From Fidelibacterota bacterium (GTDB taxonomy: Bacteria; Fidelibacterota; Marinisomatia; SCGC-AAA003-L08; D37C17): 64,000 nucleotides of DNA. Numbering within the stretch: position 1 is the first letter of the stretch; every line of letters begins with the position of its first letter. Below the pieces are notes generated by a model. That model ran no database searches and had not been told where the DNA came from. It saw only the letters and a list, made by a program, of their open reading frames with translations. Below, piece by piece: positions 17,401-26,825 of this stretch. Made by a program: the position numbers and the translations under genes. The stretch covers positions 1-64,000 of the forward strand of contig PANN01000025.1 of the NCBI GenBank assembly GCA_002707645.1, given 5' to 3'.

Positions 17401-20012
17401 AAATTAATATCTGAGCACCCACATTCATAAACTGCACCTGGACCATCACAAACACCACATTCATCAAAAAGATTTCCATCACAATCACATGCTCCATCAG
17501 GGATTTCACACAGATAAATTTCGCTAATAACAGAAAATAAACTATTAAAAGTTCCAGAACCATTTAATACATCATAGTCAACGGTGTATTCTACAGACTC
17601 ATCTGCTTTCCATATTTTCAGAACCATGGAGTTGCCATCACTGGTTCCAGGTAATATTGGACCACCAAATTCAGATAAATCAATAGATGAAATAGCAACA
17701 ACTGACAACTGATCACCTGACCATATACCTGAACCTACTAATACTTCCCCGGTATTTCCATCAGAATCAATAATTCCATTTAAATCATACAATCCTAATT
17801 GATCACCTTCATTTAAGCTTGAAATTGAATTTTGAAATATAAATAATGTAGATTCTCCTGTTTCTTCAAGTTGAACATCAAAATAAGAAGGACAATTTGT
17901 TAATCCACAAATATCTGAACCATCCCAACATTGCTGTGTTCCTGGACCATTACATATTCCGCATCCATCATATTCACCAACACAATCATCAACGTCATCA
18001 CACAAACCATCTAGATCTGCATCAACTCCTGAACCTCCACAAACATTACATTCATCTAAAACGTTTCCATCGCAATCACATGTTCCTTCTAATAAATCTA
18101 AGCAACCACATTCATAAATTGCTCCAGGACCATTACAAACTTGACATTCATCATACTCCCCTACACAATCATCTATATCATCACACACACCATCTTGATC
18201 AGCATCAATACCAGAACCTCCACAAACACCACATTCATCAAAAAGGTTTCCATCACAATCACATGTGCCCTCTGGTATATCAGAACAACCACACTCATAA
18301 ACTTGCCCAGGACCACCACAAACTCCGCAATCATCAAAAGTATTTCCATTACAATCACAATCTCCATCTGGAATATCACATAAATAAACTTCACTTACAG
18401 CAGTAAAGAGTCCATTAAATACGCCAGAACCAACTGCAATATCATAGGTCACATTATACTCTATTTCATCAGAACTATCCCACACTTTCAGTGACATAGG
18501 TTGACCAGATACTGCGCCAGGTAATATTGGACCACCAAATTGAGATAAATCAACAGAAGTTATTGCTGCTATTTCTAATTGACTACCTTCCCAAAAACCC
18601 GTTCCAACAAGTACTTCTCCAGTATTGCCTTCAGAATCAATAATACCATTTAAATCAAATAAAGCAATTTGATCATTAACATCTAAATTTGTAATTGTAT
18701 CCTGAAATATGAAAAGAGTTGATTCTCCTGTCTCGTCTAAATCTAATACAAAGTAAGGTTCAATAGGACAATCAGCTAAATCACAAACTTCTGAATCATC
18801 CCAACATACTAGTGCACTTTCACAACCACAATCATAAATAGCTCCAGGACCATTACAAACTTGACATTCATCATAATCACCAACACAATCATCAATATCA
18901 TCACATACACCATCTTGATCTAAGTCAATACCAGAACCTCCACAAACGCCACAATCATCCAAAACACTTCCATCACAATCACAAAATCCTTCAGCAATAT
19001 CAGAACACCCACATTCGTAAACTAAACCTGGACCACCACAAACGCCACAATCATCTAAAATATTTCCATCACAATCACATGCTCCATCAGGAATTTCACA
19101 AAGATAAATCTCGCTGATAACTGTAAACAAGCCATTAAAAGAACCATTCCCACTAGTAGAATCATAAGTCACATCATATAAAACATTTTCAGAATTATCC
19201 CATACTCTTAGAGACATTGAATGACCTGATACAGCTCCAGGTAAAACGGGCCCGCCAAATTGAGATAAATCAACAGCTGTTATTGCTGTAACTTCTAACT
19301 GCTCACCACTCCAAACACCTGAACCAACTAATATTTCACCAGTGTTACCATCACTATCTAATACACCATCTAAATCAAAAATACCTACTTCATCTCCATC
19401 ATTTAAAGTAGTTATAGAATCTTGGAAAATAAATAGCGTTGATTCTCCTGTTTCTTCAATATCAACATTAAAATATAATTCTAAACAAGTTGAACCATCA
19501 CCTCCACATACTCCACACTCATCCTCCAAAGAAAAACCATTACAAACACCAGCACAATCTTCCTCAGCTGTTCCATCGCATACGCCAAGACAATCAAATA
19601 AACCACTTTCGCAATCAGGCGGTTGGTGATAGCTCACATCAAAACCATTCCCAGAAGTATCAGAAAACACAATACCAGTTAAACCGTAGGGTTCACCATT
19701 TAAAGACAAAGAAGTTAATGTTCCACAGCCTGATGGTATAGTTGCACCAGTAAATGAAAATCCTAAAACAGTAGAACCTCCTGCAGATACTGTGAATCCA
19801 GCTGAAGCAGCATCACCACCAGAAGCTCCACTTGCAGTTGTTCCATCAACTTCAAACTGGAAACCAGCAATATCTGTATTTACATTATACCAAACATCAC
19901 CGCCATCTAAAGAAATTGTATTTTGAGGCATATCGCAAGGGTCAGCAATTAAAAAATTGATTGAAAAAAATAATGTCATTAATGAAAAAAATCTTCTCTG
20001 GAAAGTAATCAT
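14412..20012 (-). CDS. 1866-aa secreted repeat protein with four ~130-aa EETGESTLFIFQ modules, DCDGNxxDECGVCGG linkers and a C-terminal T9SS type A sorting domain
   Basis: Signal peptide; four near-identical modules; tail SAYPNPFNPVVNFDLELDGSKFVEARVYNLAGQEIAVL...GIYFIQISIDNQIIANNKVILLK. Confidence 0.9.
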   Translation of the reverse strand: MITFQRRFFSLMTLFFSINFLIADPCDMPQNTISLDGGDVWYNVNTDIAGFQFEVDGTTASGASGGDAASAGFTVSAGGSTVLGFSFTGATIPSGCGTLTSLSLNGEPYGLTGIVFSDTSGNGFDVSYHQPPDCESGLFDCLGVCDGTAEEDCAGVCNGFSLEDECGVCGGDGSTCLELYFNVDIEETGESTLFIFQDSITTLNDGDEVGIFDLDGVLDSDGNTGEILVGSGVWSGEQLEVTAITAVDLSQFGGPVLPGAVSGHSMSLRVWDNSENVLYDVTYDSTSGNGSFNGLFTVISEIYLCEIPDGACDCDGNILDDCGVCGGPGLVYECGCSDIAEGFCDCDGSVLDDCGVCGGSGIDLDQDGVCDDIDDCVGDYDECQVCNGPGAIYDCGCESALVCWDDSEVCDLADCPIEPYFVLDLDETGESTLFIFQDTITNLDVNDQIALFDLNGIIDSEGNTGEVLVGTGFWEGSQLEIAAITSVDLSQFGGPILPGAVSGQPMSLKVWDSSDEIEYNVTYDIAVGSGVFNGLFTAVSEVYLCDIPDGDCDCNGNTFDDCGVCGGPGQVYECGCSDIPEGTCDCDGNLFDECGVCGGSGIDADQDGVCDDIDDCVGEYDECQVCNGPGAIYECGCLDLLEGTCDCDGNVLDECNVCGGSGVDADLDGLCDDVDDCVGEYDGCGICNGPGTQQCWDGSDICGLTNCPSYFDVQLEETGESTLFIFQNSISSLNEGDQLGLYDLNGIIDSDGNTGEVLVGSGIWSGDQLSVVAISSIDLSEFGGPILPGTSDGNSMVLKIWKADESVEYTVDYDVLNGSGTFNSLFSVISEIYLCEIPDGACDCDGNLFDECGVCDGPGAVYECGCSDINFGECDCDGNILDCSGECGGSALVDECGVCDGDNSSCSDCAGIPNGDAINDECGVCEGDNSSCTVTLSFGNVIGTSMEILIDTPIEISDIEFTIDNSLVVFSGSSGGLIYDNGYNVEIINQTISANGGVIPSGSSGLLVDLAYQCDYSPFLTGISDNINISSPSGNVIAVFDGVLVNVGALGCTDSLACNFDPAAQEDDGTCVYIQPGECDCDGNIDADLDGICDSEDDCIGEYDDCGLCNGPGTSQCWDGSTVCELSECPYIPYFPIQIEETGESTLFIFQDSISNLDVNDQIGLFDSNGLIDSNGNTGEVLVGEGIWLGSQLEIPAISSVDLSLFGGPVLPGSVSGNDMVLKVWDESSQQEYTLEYEISAGNGTFNGLFTVVTEIYLCDIPDGACDCDGNVLDECGVCGGDGISDGSCDCDSNILDQCGICGGDGIDADQDGICDDVDECVGEIDDCGLCNGPGQDVECWDGSFVCDALDCPLDCDNCPAWDSNGDGYFDDISLYQNSGSITAAVLLDGENIGSPNDLLGAFVNGDLRGFSSASEVPFGPYSGTYQFLTLIYSNEASGEEITFKYYDYESDQMYDLSESFEFTSDMIEGSVVDPEILNINIGIDITLDIPSGWNWVSLNVLNDDMALNNVFSSIEGSAQFIKNQTAYADYYPGFGWFGTLTDINNVSMYKLNMTQDDTMTLGGMPVDVSESVLDLGSGFNWIGYTPQLSLDVSVALSNIPEGNAQFIKSQTAYADYYSGFGWFGTLTNMNPLLGYIIKLNNDTEFVYNEGVLSRAISSASEFSNDKFGLNIHDYEHNATITSAIYIDNSRVDNLDYTLVAFDGFSCAGYAEGVYFPLDGNVIFPLMVYGNNQGTNLTFKIYDNISDSYLDVEQEITFIPDMSLGNGFNPIEFNNLENPDSFKLSSAYPNPFNPVVNFDLELDGSKFVEARVYNLAGQEIAVLHKGMMSGLNKINWMAVDQASGIYFIQISIDNQIIANNKVILLK
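16230..19475 (-). repeat. four intragenic coding repeats (approx. 19090-19475, 18365-18760, 17500-17888, 16230-16617)
   Basis: Each encodes (I/L)xETGESTLFIFQ(D/N)(S/T)I...GNTGE(V/I)LVG(S/T/E)G...FGGP(V/I)LPG...(F/L)(N/D)GLF...SEIYLC(E/D)IPDG(A/D)CDC(D/N)GN; boundaries approximate. Confidence 0.85.
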
Positions 20013-20163
20013 AAAGTTCTCCTAAATAATAGTAATCTAATCATAAAAAAAATCGAAGGTATAATATACGACAAACTATAATTAAAGCTATACCTAAAAT
20101 GAATTTAAGTTTTAAAATAACTTATATCCACTTTTTACTCGTAACAATATGTAACTCTAATTT

Positions 20164-21132
20164 TTACAAATAGTTTGTAATTAATTTTAAAGCTTTATCA
20201 AGATTTACTTTAGTTACTGAAGATATTTTTAGAACATTATTTTTTTTGTTCAAGCCTGTACTATCTTTTTTATCAAGAATAGTATCTAATTTACTTAATA
20301 AAATAATAGAGGGTTTCTGAAGTAGCTTTTCATCAAATGATTTCAACTCATTACATAAAAGATCATATTCTTCTCTAATATCATTGGAATTTAAATCAAT
20401 AATAAATACTAAAATCTTAGTTCTTTCAATATGCTTAAGAAATTGAGTACCCAGTCCTTTTCCACTTGAGGCTCCTTCTATCAAACCAGGTATATCTGCC
20501 ATCACAAATGATTTATATTTATCATACTTAACAATCCCTAGGTTAGGTATTAAAGTTGTAAAAGGATAGTCTGCAATTTTAGGTTTTGCATTAGAAACAG
20601 ATGATATGAATGTGGATTTACCAGCATTTGGGAATCCAACTAATCCCACATCTGCTAACACTTTTAATTCTAATTCTAAATTTAATAAAGTACTTTTCTC
20701 TCCTGGGTTAGAAAATCTTGGAGCAGGGTTTTTATTTGTTTTAAATCTTGCATTACCAAAACCACCATTCCCTCCTTTGCAAATTGTAATTTTTTCGTTG
20801 TCCTTACTAAAATCATGAATTATTTTATTTTGATCAATATCTTTTACAATTGTACCAATAGGTACTTTCAAGATTATATTTTCCGCATTTTTACCATGCA
20901 TATTTTTTCCTTTACCATTTTCTCCTGATTTGGCAAAGTATTGTTTATTATACGAATAATCCTGCAAAGTTGACAACTTTGAATCTGATATGAAAACTAC
21001 GCTACCACCATTTCCGCCATCTCCTCCAGATGGACCACCTTTAGGTCTAAATTTTTCTCTTAAAAAAGCTACACATCCATCTCCACCTTTACCAGAACTA
21101 ACTGATATTTTTGCATAATCTATAAATTTCAT
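20164..21132 (-). CDS. obgE: GTPase ObgE/CgtA
   Basis: FRPKGGPSGGDGGNGG Obg fold; GFPNAGKSTFIS, ADIPGLIEGAS. Confidence 0.97.
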   Translation of the reverse strand: MKFIDYAKISVSSGKGGDGCVAFLREKFRPKGGPSGGDGGNGGSVVFISDSKLSTLQDYSYNKQYFAKSGENGKGKNMHGKNAENIILKVPIGTIVKDIDQNKIIHDFSKDNEKITICKGGNGGFGNARFKTNKNPAPRFSNPGEKSTLLNLELELKVLADVGLVGFPNAGKSTFISSVSNAKPKIADYPFTTLIPNLGIVKYDKYKSFVMADIPGLIEGASSGKGLGTQFLKHIERTKILVFIIDLNSNDIREEYDLLCNELKSFDEKLLQKPSIILLSKLDTILDKKDSTGLNKKNNVLKISSVTKVNLDKALKLITNYL

Positions 21133-21141
21133 ATAAGAAAA

Positions 21142-22449
21142 TTACATATTATCAATTAATGCTTCTCCAAATTCTGAACATTTCAGTAATGTTGCTCCTG
21201 ACATTTGCCTTTCAAAATCATATGTTACTAATTTTTTGCTTAATGTTTTATCAATAGATGATATAATCATATCTGCAACTTCATGCCATCCAAGATACCT
21301 AAACATCATTTCACCAGATAAAATCACTGAACAAGGGTTAACTTTATCGAGCCCAGCATATTTTGGTGCTGTCCCATGAGTTGCCTCAAATAATGCTTTT
21401 CCAGATTCATAATTTATATTAGCACCAGGAGCTATACCTATACCTCCAACTTGAGCAGCTAGTGCATCTGATATATAATCACCATTTAAATTCATTGTGG
21501 CAATAACATCATATTCTTTAGGTCTAGTTAAAATTTGCTGTAAAAAAGCATCAGCAATTACATCTTTAATTACTATTTTACCATCTGATACAGCCATATT
21601 CATTTTATTATCTGCAGATTCCTTACCTTCATTTTCTGCAATCCTATCATATTGAGCCCATGTAAATACTTTATCCTTGTATTTTTTTTCTGCAAGCTCA
21701 TAACCCCATTTCTTGAAACTGCCCTCTGTAAACTTCATTATATTGCCTTTATGAACCAATGTAACACTGCTTCTATTATTACTAATAGCATAATCGATAG
21801 CATCAATTACTAATCTTTCAGTTCCTTCCTTTGAAATAGGTTTGATACCTAGTCCACAAGAATCAGGAAATCTAATTTTATCATATTTATCTTTAAAACT
21901 TTCTTTTAAAATATTTAAAAATTTAGTCGTTTGTTGATCACCTTCCTCAAACTCAATACCTGCATATATATCTTCGGTGTTTTCTCTGAATATAACCATA
22001 TCAATGTCGCCAGGATTCTTAACAGGAGAAGGAACATTATTAAACCATCTTACAGGTCTTAAACAAACATATAAATCTAATTTTTGTCTTAGAGCCACAT
22101 TTATTGAACGGATACCCCCTCCGATTGGAGTTGTCAAGGGTCCTTTAATAGCAACTAAGTATTCATTAATTAACTCTAAAGTTTCATTTGGTAACCATGT
22201 ATTAGGACCATAAACATCGTTTGCTTTATCACCAGCATATATTTCAAGCCAATCGACAGCTTTATTATTTCCATATGCTTTTTTAACAGCAGCATTAAAA
22301 ACTTTAACTGAAGTTTTCCATATATCAGAACCAATACCATCACCTTCTATAAACGGAATAATAGGATTATCAGGAACTAATAATTTTCCATTACTATGCA
22401 TCTTTATTTTAGAACCAAACTCAGGACTTTTTACATTTTTTATACTCAT
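21142..22449 (-). CDS. icd: NADP-dependent isocitrate dehydrogenase
   Basis: [51 protein letters not shown]. Confidence 0.96.
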   Translation of the reverse strand: MSIKNVKSPEFGSKIKMHSNGKLLVPDNPIIPFIEGDGIGSDIWKTSVKVFNAAVKKAYGNNKAVDWLEIYAGDKANDVYGPNTWLPNETLELINEYLVAIKGPLTTPIGGGIRSINVALRQKLDLYVCLRPVRWFNNVPSPVKNPGDIDMVIFRENTEDIYAGIEFEEGDQQTTKFLNILKESFKDKYDKIRFPDSCGLGIKPISKEGTERLVIDAIDYAISNNRSSVTLVHKGNIMKFTEGSFKKWGYELAEKKYKDKVFTWAQYDRIAENEGKESADNKMNMAVSDGKIVIKDVIADAFLQQILTRPKEYDVIATMNLNGDYISDALAAQVGGIGIAPGANINYESGKALFEATHGTAPKYAGLDKVNPCSVILSGEMMFRYLGWHEVADMIISSIDKTLSKKLVTYDFERQMSGATLLKCSEFGEALIDNM

Positions 22450-22530
22450 TATATATCCAATCTTTTAAAAATTCTTGTATTTTACAACGATATTTTACGA
22501 ATAAAGAAAACTAGATTTTTAATTATTTTT

Positions 22531-23439
22531 TTAATTACTTTGTATTGCAGTAATAGCACTTACATAAATAATATCTTCAACACTACATCCTCTAGATAAA
22601 TCATTAACAGGCTTATTTAATCCTATTAAAATAGGACCTAAAGACTGATATCCTGCTAAGTGATTCGTAATCTTATACGCAATATTGGCTGAATTTAGAT
22701 CAGGGAATATAAATACGTTAGCATCACCAAATAATTTTGAATTTGGCATTTTAATCGATGATATTTCTGGATTCACAGCTGCATCAAATTGCATTTCACC
22801 ATCATGTATAACATCATCATATCTAGAAGAAAATAATTTAACAGCATCTTGAACTTTAGTTACTTTGTAATGCTTTGCACTGCCAAGGGTAGAAAAAGAT
22901 AAAAAAGAAACTTTAGGAGCCTTGCAAAGTATTAAATCATGTAGTTTAGATGCCTGATAGCCTATATCACATAATTGTTCTGCGCTTGGATCAGGTATAA
23001 CACCACAGTCTGAGTAAGTATACAGTTTTTTAAAATCTGGAGATAACATAAAAAAAACGCTTGATACCCATTTGGTGGATTTTTTTAAACCAATTATTCT
23101 TATAGCTGATCTTAAAACATTAGATGTTGTATTAATTGCACCAGCCACAACGCAATCAATATCATTATTTTCAAGTGCCAACAATGATAGATTAAGATCA
23201 TATTTAATATAATCTGAAATCATTTTAGAAGTCCAATTTTTAGAAAAAGGCTTAGAAGAAATAATATCGATATACTTATTATTATTTTTTTTTATATTTT
23301 CTAAACTAATAATTTCAAAACCCATTTTTTTTAACTTTTCACTTGCTTTTCTAACTCGACTATCTGATTCTTCAGGTAAACAAATTTTTTTATTTTTTGA
23401 TAAAGCTCTATCTACTATGCTGTTTCTAATATCGTTCAT
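22531..23439 (-). CDS. pta: phosphate acetyltransferase (phosphotransacetylase)
   Basis: LPEESDSRVRKASEKL; DCVVAGAINTTSNVLRSAIRIIGL; GEMQFDAAVNPE; LNSANIAYKITNHLAGYQSLGPILIGLNKPVNDLSRGCSVEDI. Confidence 0.93.
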   Translation of the reverse strand: MNDIRNSIVDRALSKNKKICLPEESDSRVRKASEKLKKMGFEIISLENIKKNNNKYIDIISSKPFSKNWTSKMISDYIKYDLNLSLLALENNDIDCVVAGAINTTSNVLRSAIRIIGLKKSTKWVSSVFFMLSPDFKKLYTYSDCGVIPDPSAEQLCDIGYQASKLHDLILCKAPKVSFLSFSTLGSAKHYKVTKVQDAVKLFSSRYDDVIHDGEMQFDAAVNPEISSIKMPNSKLFGDANVFIFPDLNSANIAYKITNHLAGYQSLGPILIGLNKPVNDLSRGCSVEDIIYVSAITAIQSN

Positions 23440-23915
23440 TATATTCTATCTTTAACCTTTTTGATTATGGATTCTGGAGCATAATCTTTCACATCACCTC
23501 CAAGAGCAATGACCTCTTTTAATAATGAGGAACTTATATGTGTAAACTTTTCATGTGGCATCATAAATAAAGTAGATATATTATCATTTAATTTTCTATT
23601 CATAAGAGCCATTTGAAATTCATACTCAAAATCAGACAGTGCTCGCAAACCTCTTATTATAATTTTGCTTTCTTCTTGAACTGCGAAATCAACTAATAAT
23701 GAATTAAATACTTTGACCTCAACATTTGGATAATTATTTAATGAACTTTCAATCATCATTCTGCGTTCCATATCATCAAATAAAAAGTTCTTCTTATTAT
23801 TATCTTTAATTACTCCTACTATAAGTTTATCGTAAATTTTTGAACATCTTTTAATGATATCCATATGGCCATAAGTAATAGGATCAAAAGATCCTGGATA
23901 AATTGCTTTATTCAT
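23439..23915 (-). CDS. coaD: pantetheine-phosphate adenylyltransferase (start chosen at internal MNKAIYPG)
   Basis: AIYPGSFDPITYGHMDII; IIRGLRALSDFEYEFQMALMN. Confidence 0.96.
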   Translation of the reverse strand: MNKAIYPGSFDPITYGHMDIIKRCSKIYDKLIVGVIKDNNKKNFLFDDMERRMMIESSLNNYPNVEVKVFNSLLVDFAVQEESKIIIRGLRALSDFEYEFQMALMNRKLNDNISTLFMMPHEKFTHISSSLLKEVIALGGDVKDYAPESIIKKVKDRI

Positions 23916-24436
23916 TCTTTCCTCCAAAATATTAATTGAGAATTTCCATATTTTTTTATTTTTAAATTTATATCACATTCTATTTTTTCCTTTTTACTCT
24001 CATAGCAAAAAGTTCCTCCCTTTTTAAGAATATTAGATACTTTAGGCATCAACTCAGTAAAAAAAAAATTGCCATATGGAGGATCAGCAATAATCAAATC
24101 AAATTTATACTTTTCTCTATTTAAAAAATTAAATACATCATTTTTATATATTGTGAAAAACTCACTTTCAATACTTAGTAAATCAAGATTATTATTTAAA
24201 ATATTGAGTGCTTTTATATTATGATCAACAAAACATACTGACCTTGCTCCCCTACTAATTGCTTCAATACCAACTGAACCAACACCACAAAAAAGGTCTA
24301 AAACAATTTTATTTTGTAAATTGCCAAGAGTATCAAACATAGATTTTCTAACTCTTGCCTGAGTAGGCCTCACAGATTCAATATTAAAATGTTTTAATTT
24401 TCTATTTTTATATTTTCCTGCTATTATTCTAATCAT
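23912..24436 (-). CDS. rsmD: 16S rRNA (guanine(966)-N(2))-methyltransferase
   Basis: RIIAGKYKNRKL, RPTQARVRKSMFDTL, VLDLFCGVGSVGIEAISRGA, LIIADPPYG. Confidence 0.95.
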   Translation of the reverse strand: MIRIIAGKYKNRKLKHFNIESVRPTQARVRKSMFDTLGNLQNKIVLDLFCGVGSVGIEAISRGARSVCFVDHNIKALNILNNNLDLLSIESEFFTIYKNDVFNFLNREKYKFDLIIADPPYGNFFFTELMPKVSNILKKGGTFCYESKKEKIECDINLKIKKYGNSQLIFWRKE

Positions 24437-25121
24437 TTAAAATAGTCATCTGATAATATTCATTATTATTATTCGATTTTATTAGATTAAGCTTGAAATT
24501 ATAAACATAACTCTTAGTTGCTTCAAAAATATTTTTTATATCGAGACTATCTCCCACAATAATTAAATTGTTATTGACTATATCCTTTTCAATATTTATT
24601 TCTTCTATATAGTTAATAATACTAAAAAGATCATAGAAGTCAATATTATTTTTCAAATTATAACTATTCCTTATGTGTATTTGAGATTCCTTATTATTAA
24701 TTAGCAATCTAACATCGCCATATTTGGAATCATAAAAATCATAGTCTTCATAAACACTACCAGGTTCATTATAATCTAAGATTATCTTTAAATCATTGTG
24801 CAAAAAATTGATCGAATAAATTCGATTATTATTTGATTCACTAAATATTTTAGTAAAATCTACTTCAATTTTATTAGAATAAAGGGATAAAGAGCTAATG
24901 TATATGCTATAAGAAAAGAACAAAAACAAAACTAATGTTATTAGTTGAATTAAGTTAAAATATGAAAATTTATTTCTATACCGCTTACCCTTCTTAGTAT
25001 TTTTTCTAAATTCTTCAAAATTCTTTTGATTTTTTTTATCACTTTTTTCACCAGATACAGTACTATGTTTAAACTTAGAATTTAAATTACTTTGAATACC
25101 TGTATTATTAAGTAAGTTCAT
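24429..25121 (-). CDS. uncharacterised single-TM protein
   Basis: Coding-like composition, tight gene packing; one TM (FNLIQLITLVLFLFFSYSIYI); no family recognised. Confidence 0.6.
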   Translation of the reverse strand: MNLLNNTGIQSNLNSKFKHSTVSGEKSDKKNQKNFEEFRKNTKKGKRYRNKFSYFNLIQLITLVLFLFFSYSIYISSLSLYSNKIEVDFTKIFSESNNNRIYSINFLHNDLKIILDYNEPGSVYEDYDFYDSKYGDVRLLINNKESQIHIRNSYNLKNNIDFYDLFSIINYIEEINIEKDIVNNNLIIVGDSLDIKNIFEATKSYVYNFKLNLIKSNNNNEYYQMTILND

Positions 25122-26011
25122 TAAATATCTAATCCTTTAAAAGCAATTCCATTTTCTACATAGGATAAAAATTTTAAAGGATTATAATCTTTTGTTTTAT
25201 CAATTATTTTATTAAAGTTTAAAACTTTAATATTTTTAAAATTCAAATCTATTATTTTATTTATATTTAATTTACTCTGCATAGTTTGATATATATAAAT
25301 ATTTTTAAATCTATGGAAATTAGACTTATTAACTACTATCTCAGTAACACAATTAATTAATAATTCCTTGTAAATACTAGACCCAACATACAACCTAGAA
25401 ATATACTCGTTATTTTTTTTATATAATTCCAAATAAGCTTTTAATTTGTATCCATCGTAAAGAACTAATTTGTGTGTGTTGTTATTACAAATTTTCCAAA
25501 TTAAGTACTCATCATCAATTTCATTATTATAAATTTGTTTTGCTCCTAAAGCTGCTGAAAATATATCAATTGATAAATACCTTAATTCATAACCTAATGC
25601 TAATGAACAATTTAAAATATTATCTTTAATGTTTCGTGGTAAATATACACCAAGATAATCAGATAATTTATTTGAGTAAAGGGGGAAATAATAATTATAA
25701 TGATTTTTACAAAAATGACTGCCTAAAATATTTGATTCATGCCAATCAATAATATTTTTATTTTTATCATTTGAATCTAGGACTTCCATTCCTGACAATG
25801 ATAAGTGACTACTATTTAAAACTATTGATAAAGACTTCGACTCTGATTTTACTTTAGATTTGTAAAGTTCAAGGATATCTCTCAAATCATTTTCATTTTT
25901 GAAATCTAGATTTAATTTAACATGTTCTAAATTAATAATTATGGGACCTTTTTCAGTAGAGACCCATTCTATGCAAAAAAAACCTCTAGAAGTTTGAGAT
26001 ATAGAAAGCAA
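25121..26011 (-). CDS. uncharacterised protein
   Basis: Long ORF packed with neighbours; no recognised motif. Confidence 0.6.
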   Translation of the reverse strand: MLSISQTSRGFFCIEWVSTEKGPIIINLEHVKLNLDFKNENDLRDILELYKSKVKSESKSLSIVLNSSHLSLSGMEVLDSNDKNKNIIDWHESNILGSHFCKNHYNYYFPLYSNKLSDYLGVYLPRNIKDNILNCSLALGYELRYLSIDIFSAALGAKQIYNNEIDDEYLIWKICNNNTHKLVLYDGYKLKAYLELYKKNNEYISRLYVGSSIYKELLINCVTEIVVNKSNFHRFKNIYIYQTMQSKLNINKIIDLNFKNIKVLNFNKIIDKTKDYNPLKFLSYVENGIAFKGLDI

Positions 26012-26020
26012 AAAAAATCC

Positions 26021-26803
26021 TTACTTCTCTGCCCAGCTCTTAACTCCTCCTAAAATATATTCTTCACTACCAGGATTATACCTGAAGATACCATATCTTA
26101 ATTCTTTATCTTCATTTGTTACAGGAGAAGTGATTTTAAATACTGAATCATTATCTTTATTTTTTTCAATATTTAAAATAAATTTTTTATTTTTATTTGA
26201 CTCTGAAATTGGGCAATAAATTAAATCGTCACTCAAATGAAATCTTCTTCGTAAATAATTTGATTGTTTTTCTAATCTGTCTATACTTTCAAATGCAATA
26301 ATTTCATTAAATTTTTCATCACTCTTATATCTGTTAAATAATCTAGAATTAACTAAAAGTGTATCAAGAAAATTTGTTTCGCTATTTAACATTGAAATTG
26401 TATAAATCGTATCAGTAACTTCATATTTTAAAACTTCAATAGAGCTGAAAGTTGTATCGACTATGATGTGGAAATCTGAGTCTAAATTTACATTATATAT
26501 TTTATTATTAAGGTATATGGTTTGGTTTCCAGTAAATAAGCTATCCGCAATCAAGGAGTCTGTTGCAGATTCCACCAAAGAAAATAATTCATTAGTATCT
26601 AATGTATATTCACCAGTTAATTCAAAATAAAAATCCTCAGCTTTAGAAATTATATCCATTTTTTCTCTTCTTAAATTCTTGAAACCATCTTCCTCCTGCC
26701 AAATAAATTGAGGAATAAAAATCATTAATGCCATAATAAGAATCGAAATAAAAATAGCCCAATCTAAAATACCAATTTTCTTATCTTTAAATTTTTGATA
26801 CAC
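26021..26803 (-). CDS. uncharacterised membrane-anchored protein
   Basis: N-terminal TM (ILDWAIFISILIMALMIFIPQFIW); rest unassigned. Confidence 0.6.
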   Translation of the reverse strand: MYQKFKDKKIGILDWAIFISILIMALMIFIPQFIWQEEDGFKNLRREKMDIISKAEDFYFELTGEYTLDTNELFSLVESATDSLIADSLFTGNQTIYLNNKIYNVNLDSDFHIIVDTTFSSIEVLKYEVTDTIYTISMLNSETNFLDTLLVNSRLFNRYKSDEKFNEIIAFESIDRLEKQSNYLRRRFHLSDDLIYCPISESNKNKKFILNIEKNKDNDSVFKITSPVTNEDKELRYGIFRYNPGSEEYILGGVKSWAEK

Positions 26804-26825
26804 TTATAATACTCCTTTGATAAAA

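Noticed and set aside
16000-19100. Regularly spaced short DNA repeats resembling a CRISPR array
   Set aside because: They are coding repeats (DCDGNxxDECGVCGG) inside one continuous frame, with variable spacing and no cas genes.
15824-19741. Plus-strand ORFs (15824-16264, 16670-16879, 17137-17430, 17897-18406, 18141-18383, 19342-19629, 19490-19741) rich in His/Gln/Asn
   Set aside because: They lie antisense to the 1866-aa repeat protein; His/Gln-rich composition is the mirror of its Asp/Cys/Gly-rich codons. No independent coding evidence.
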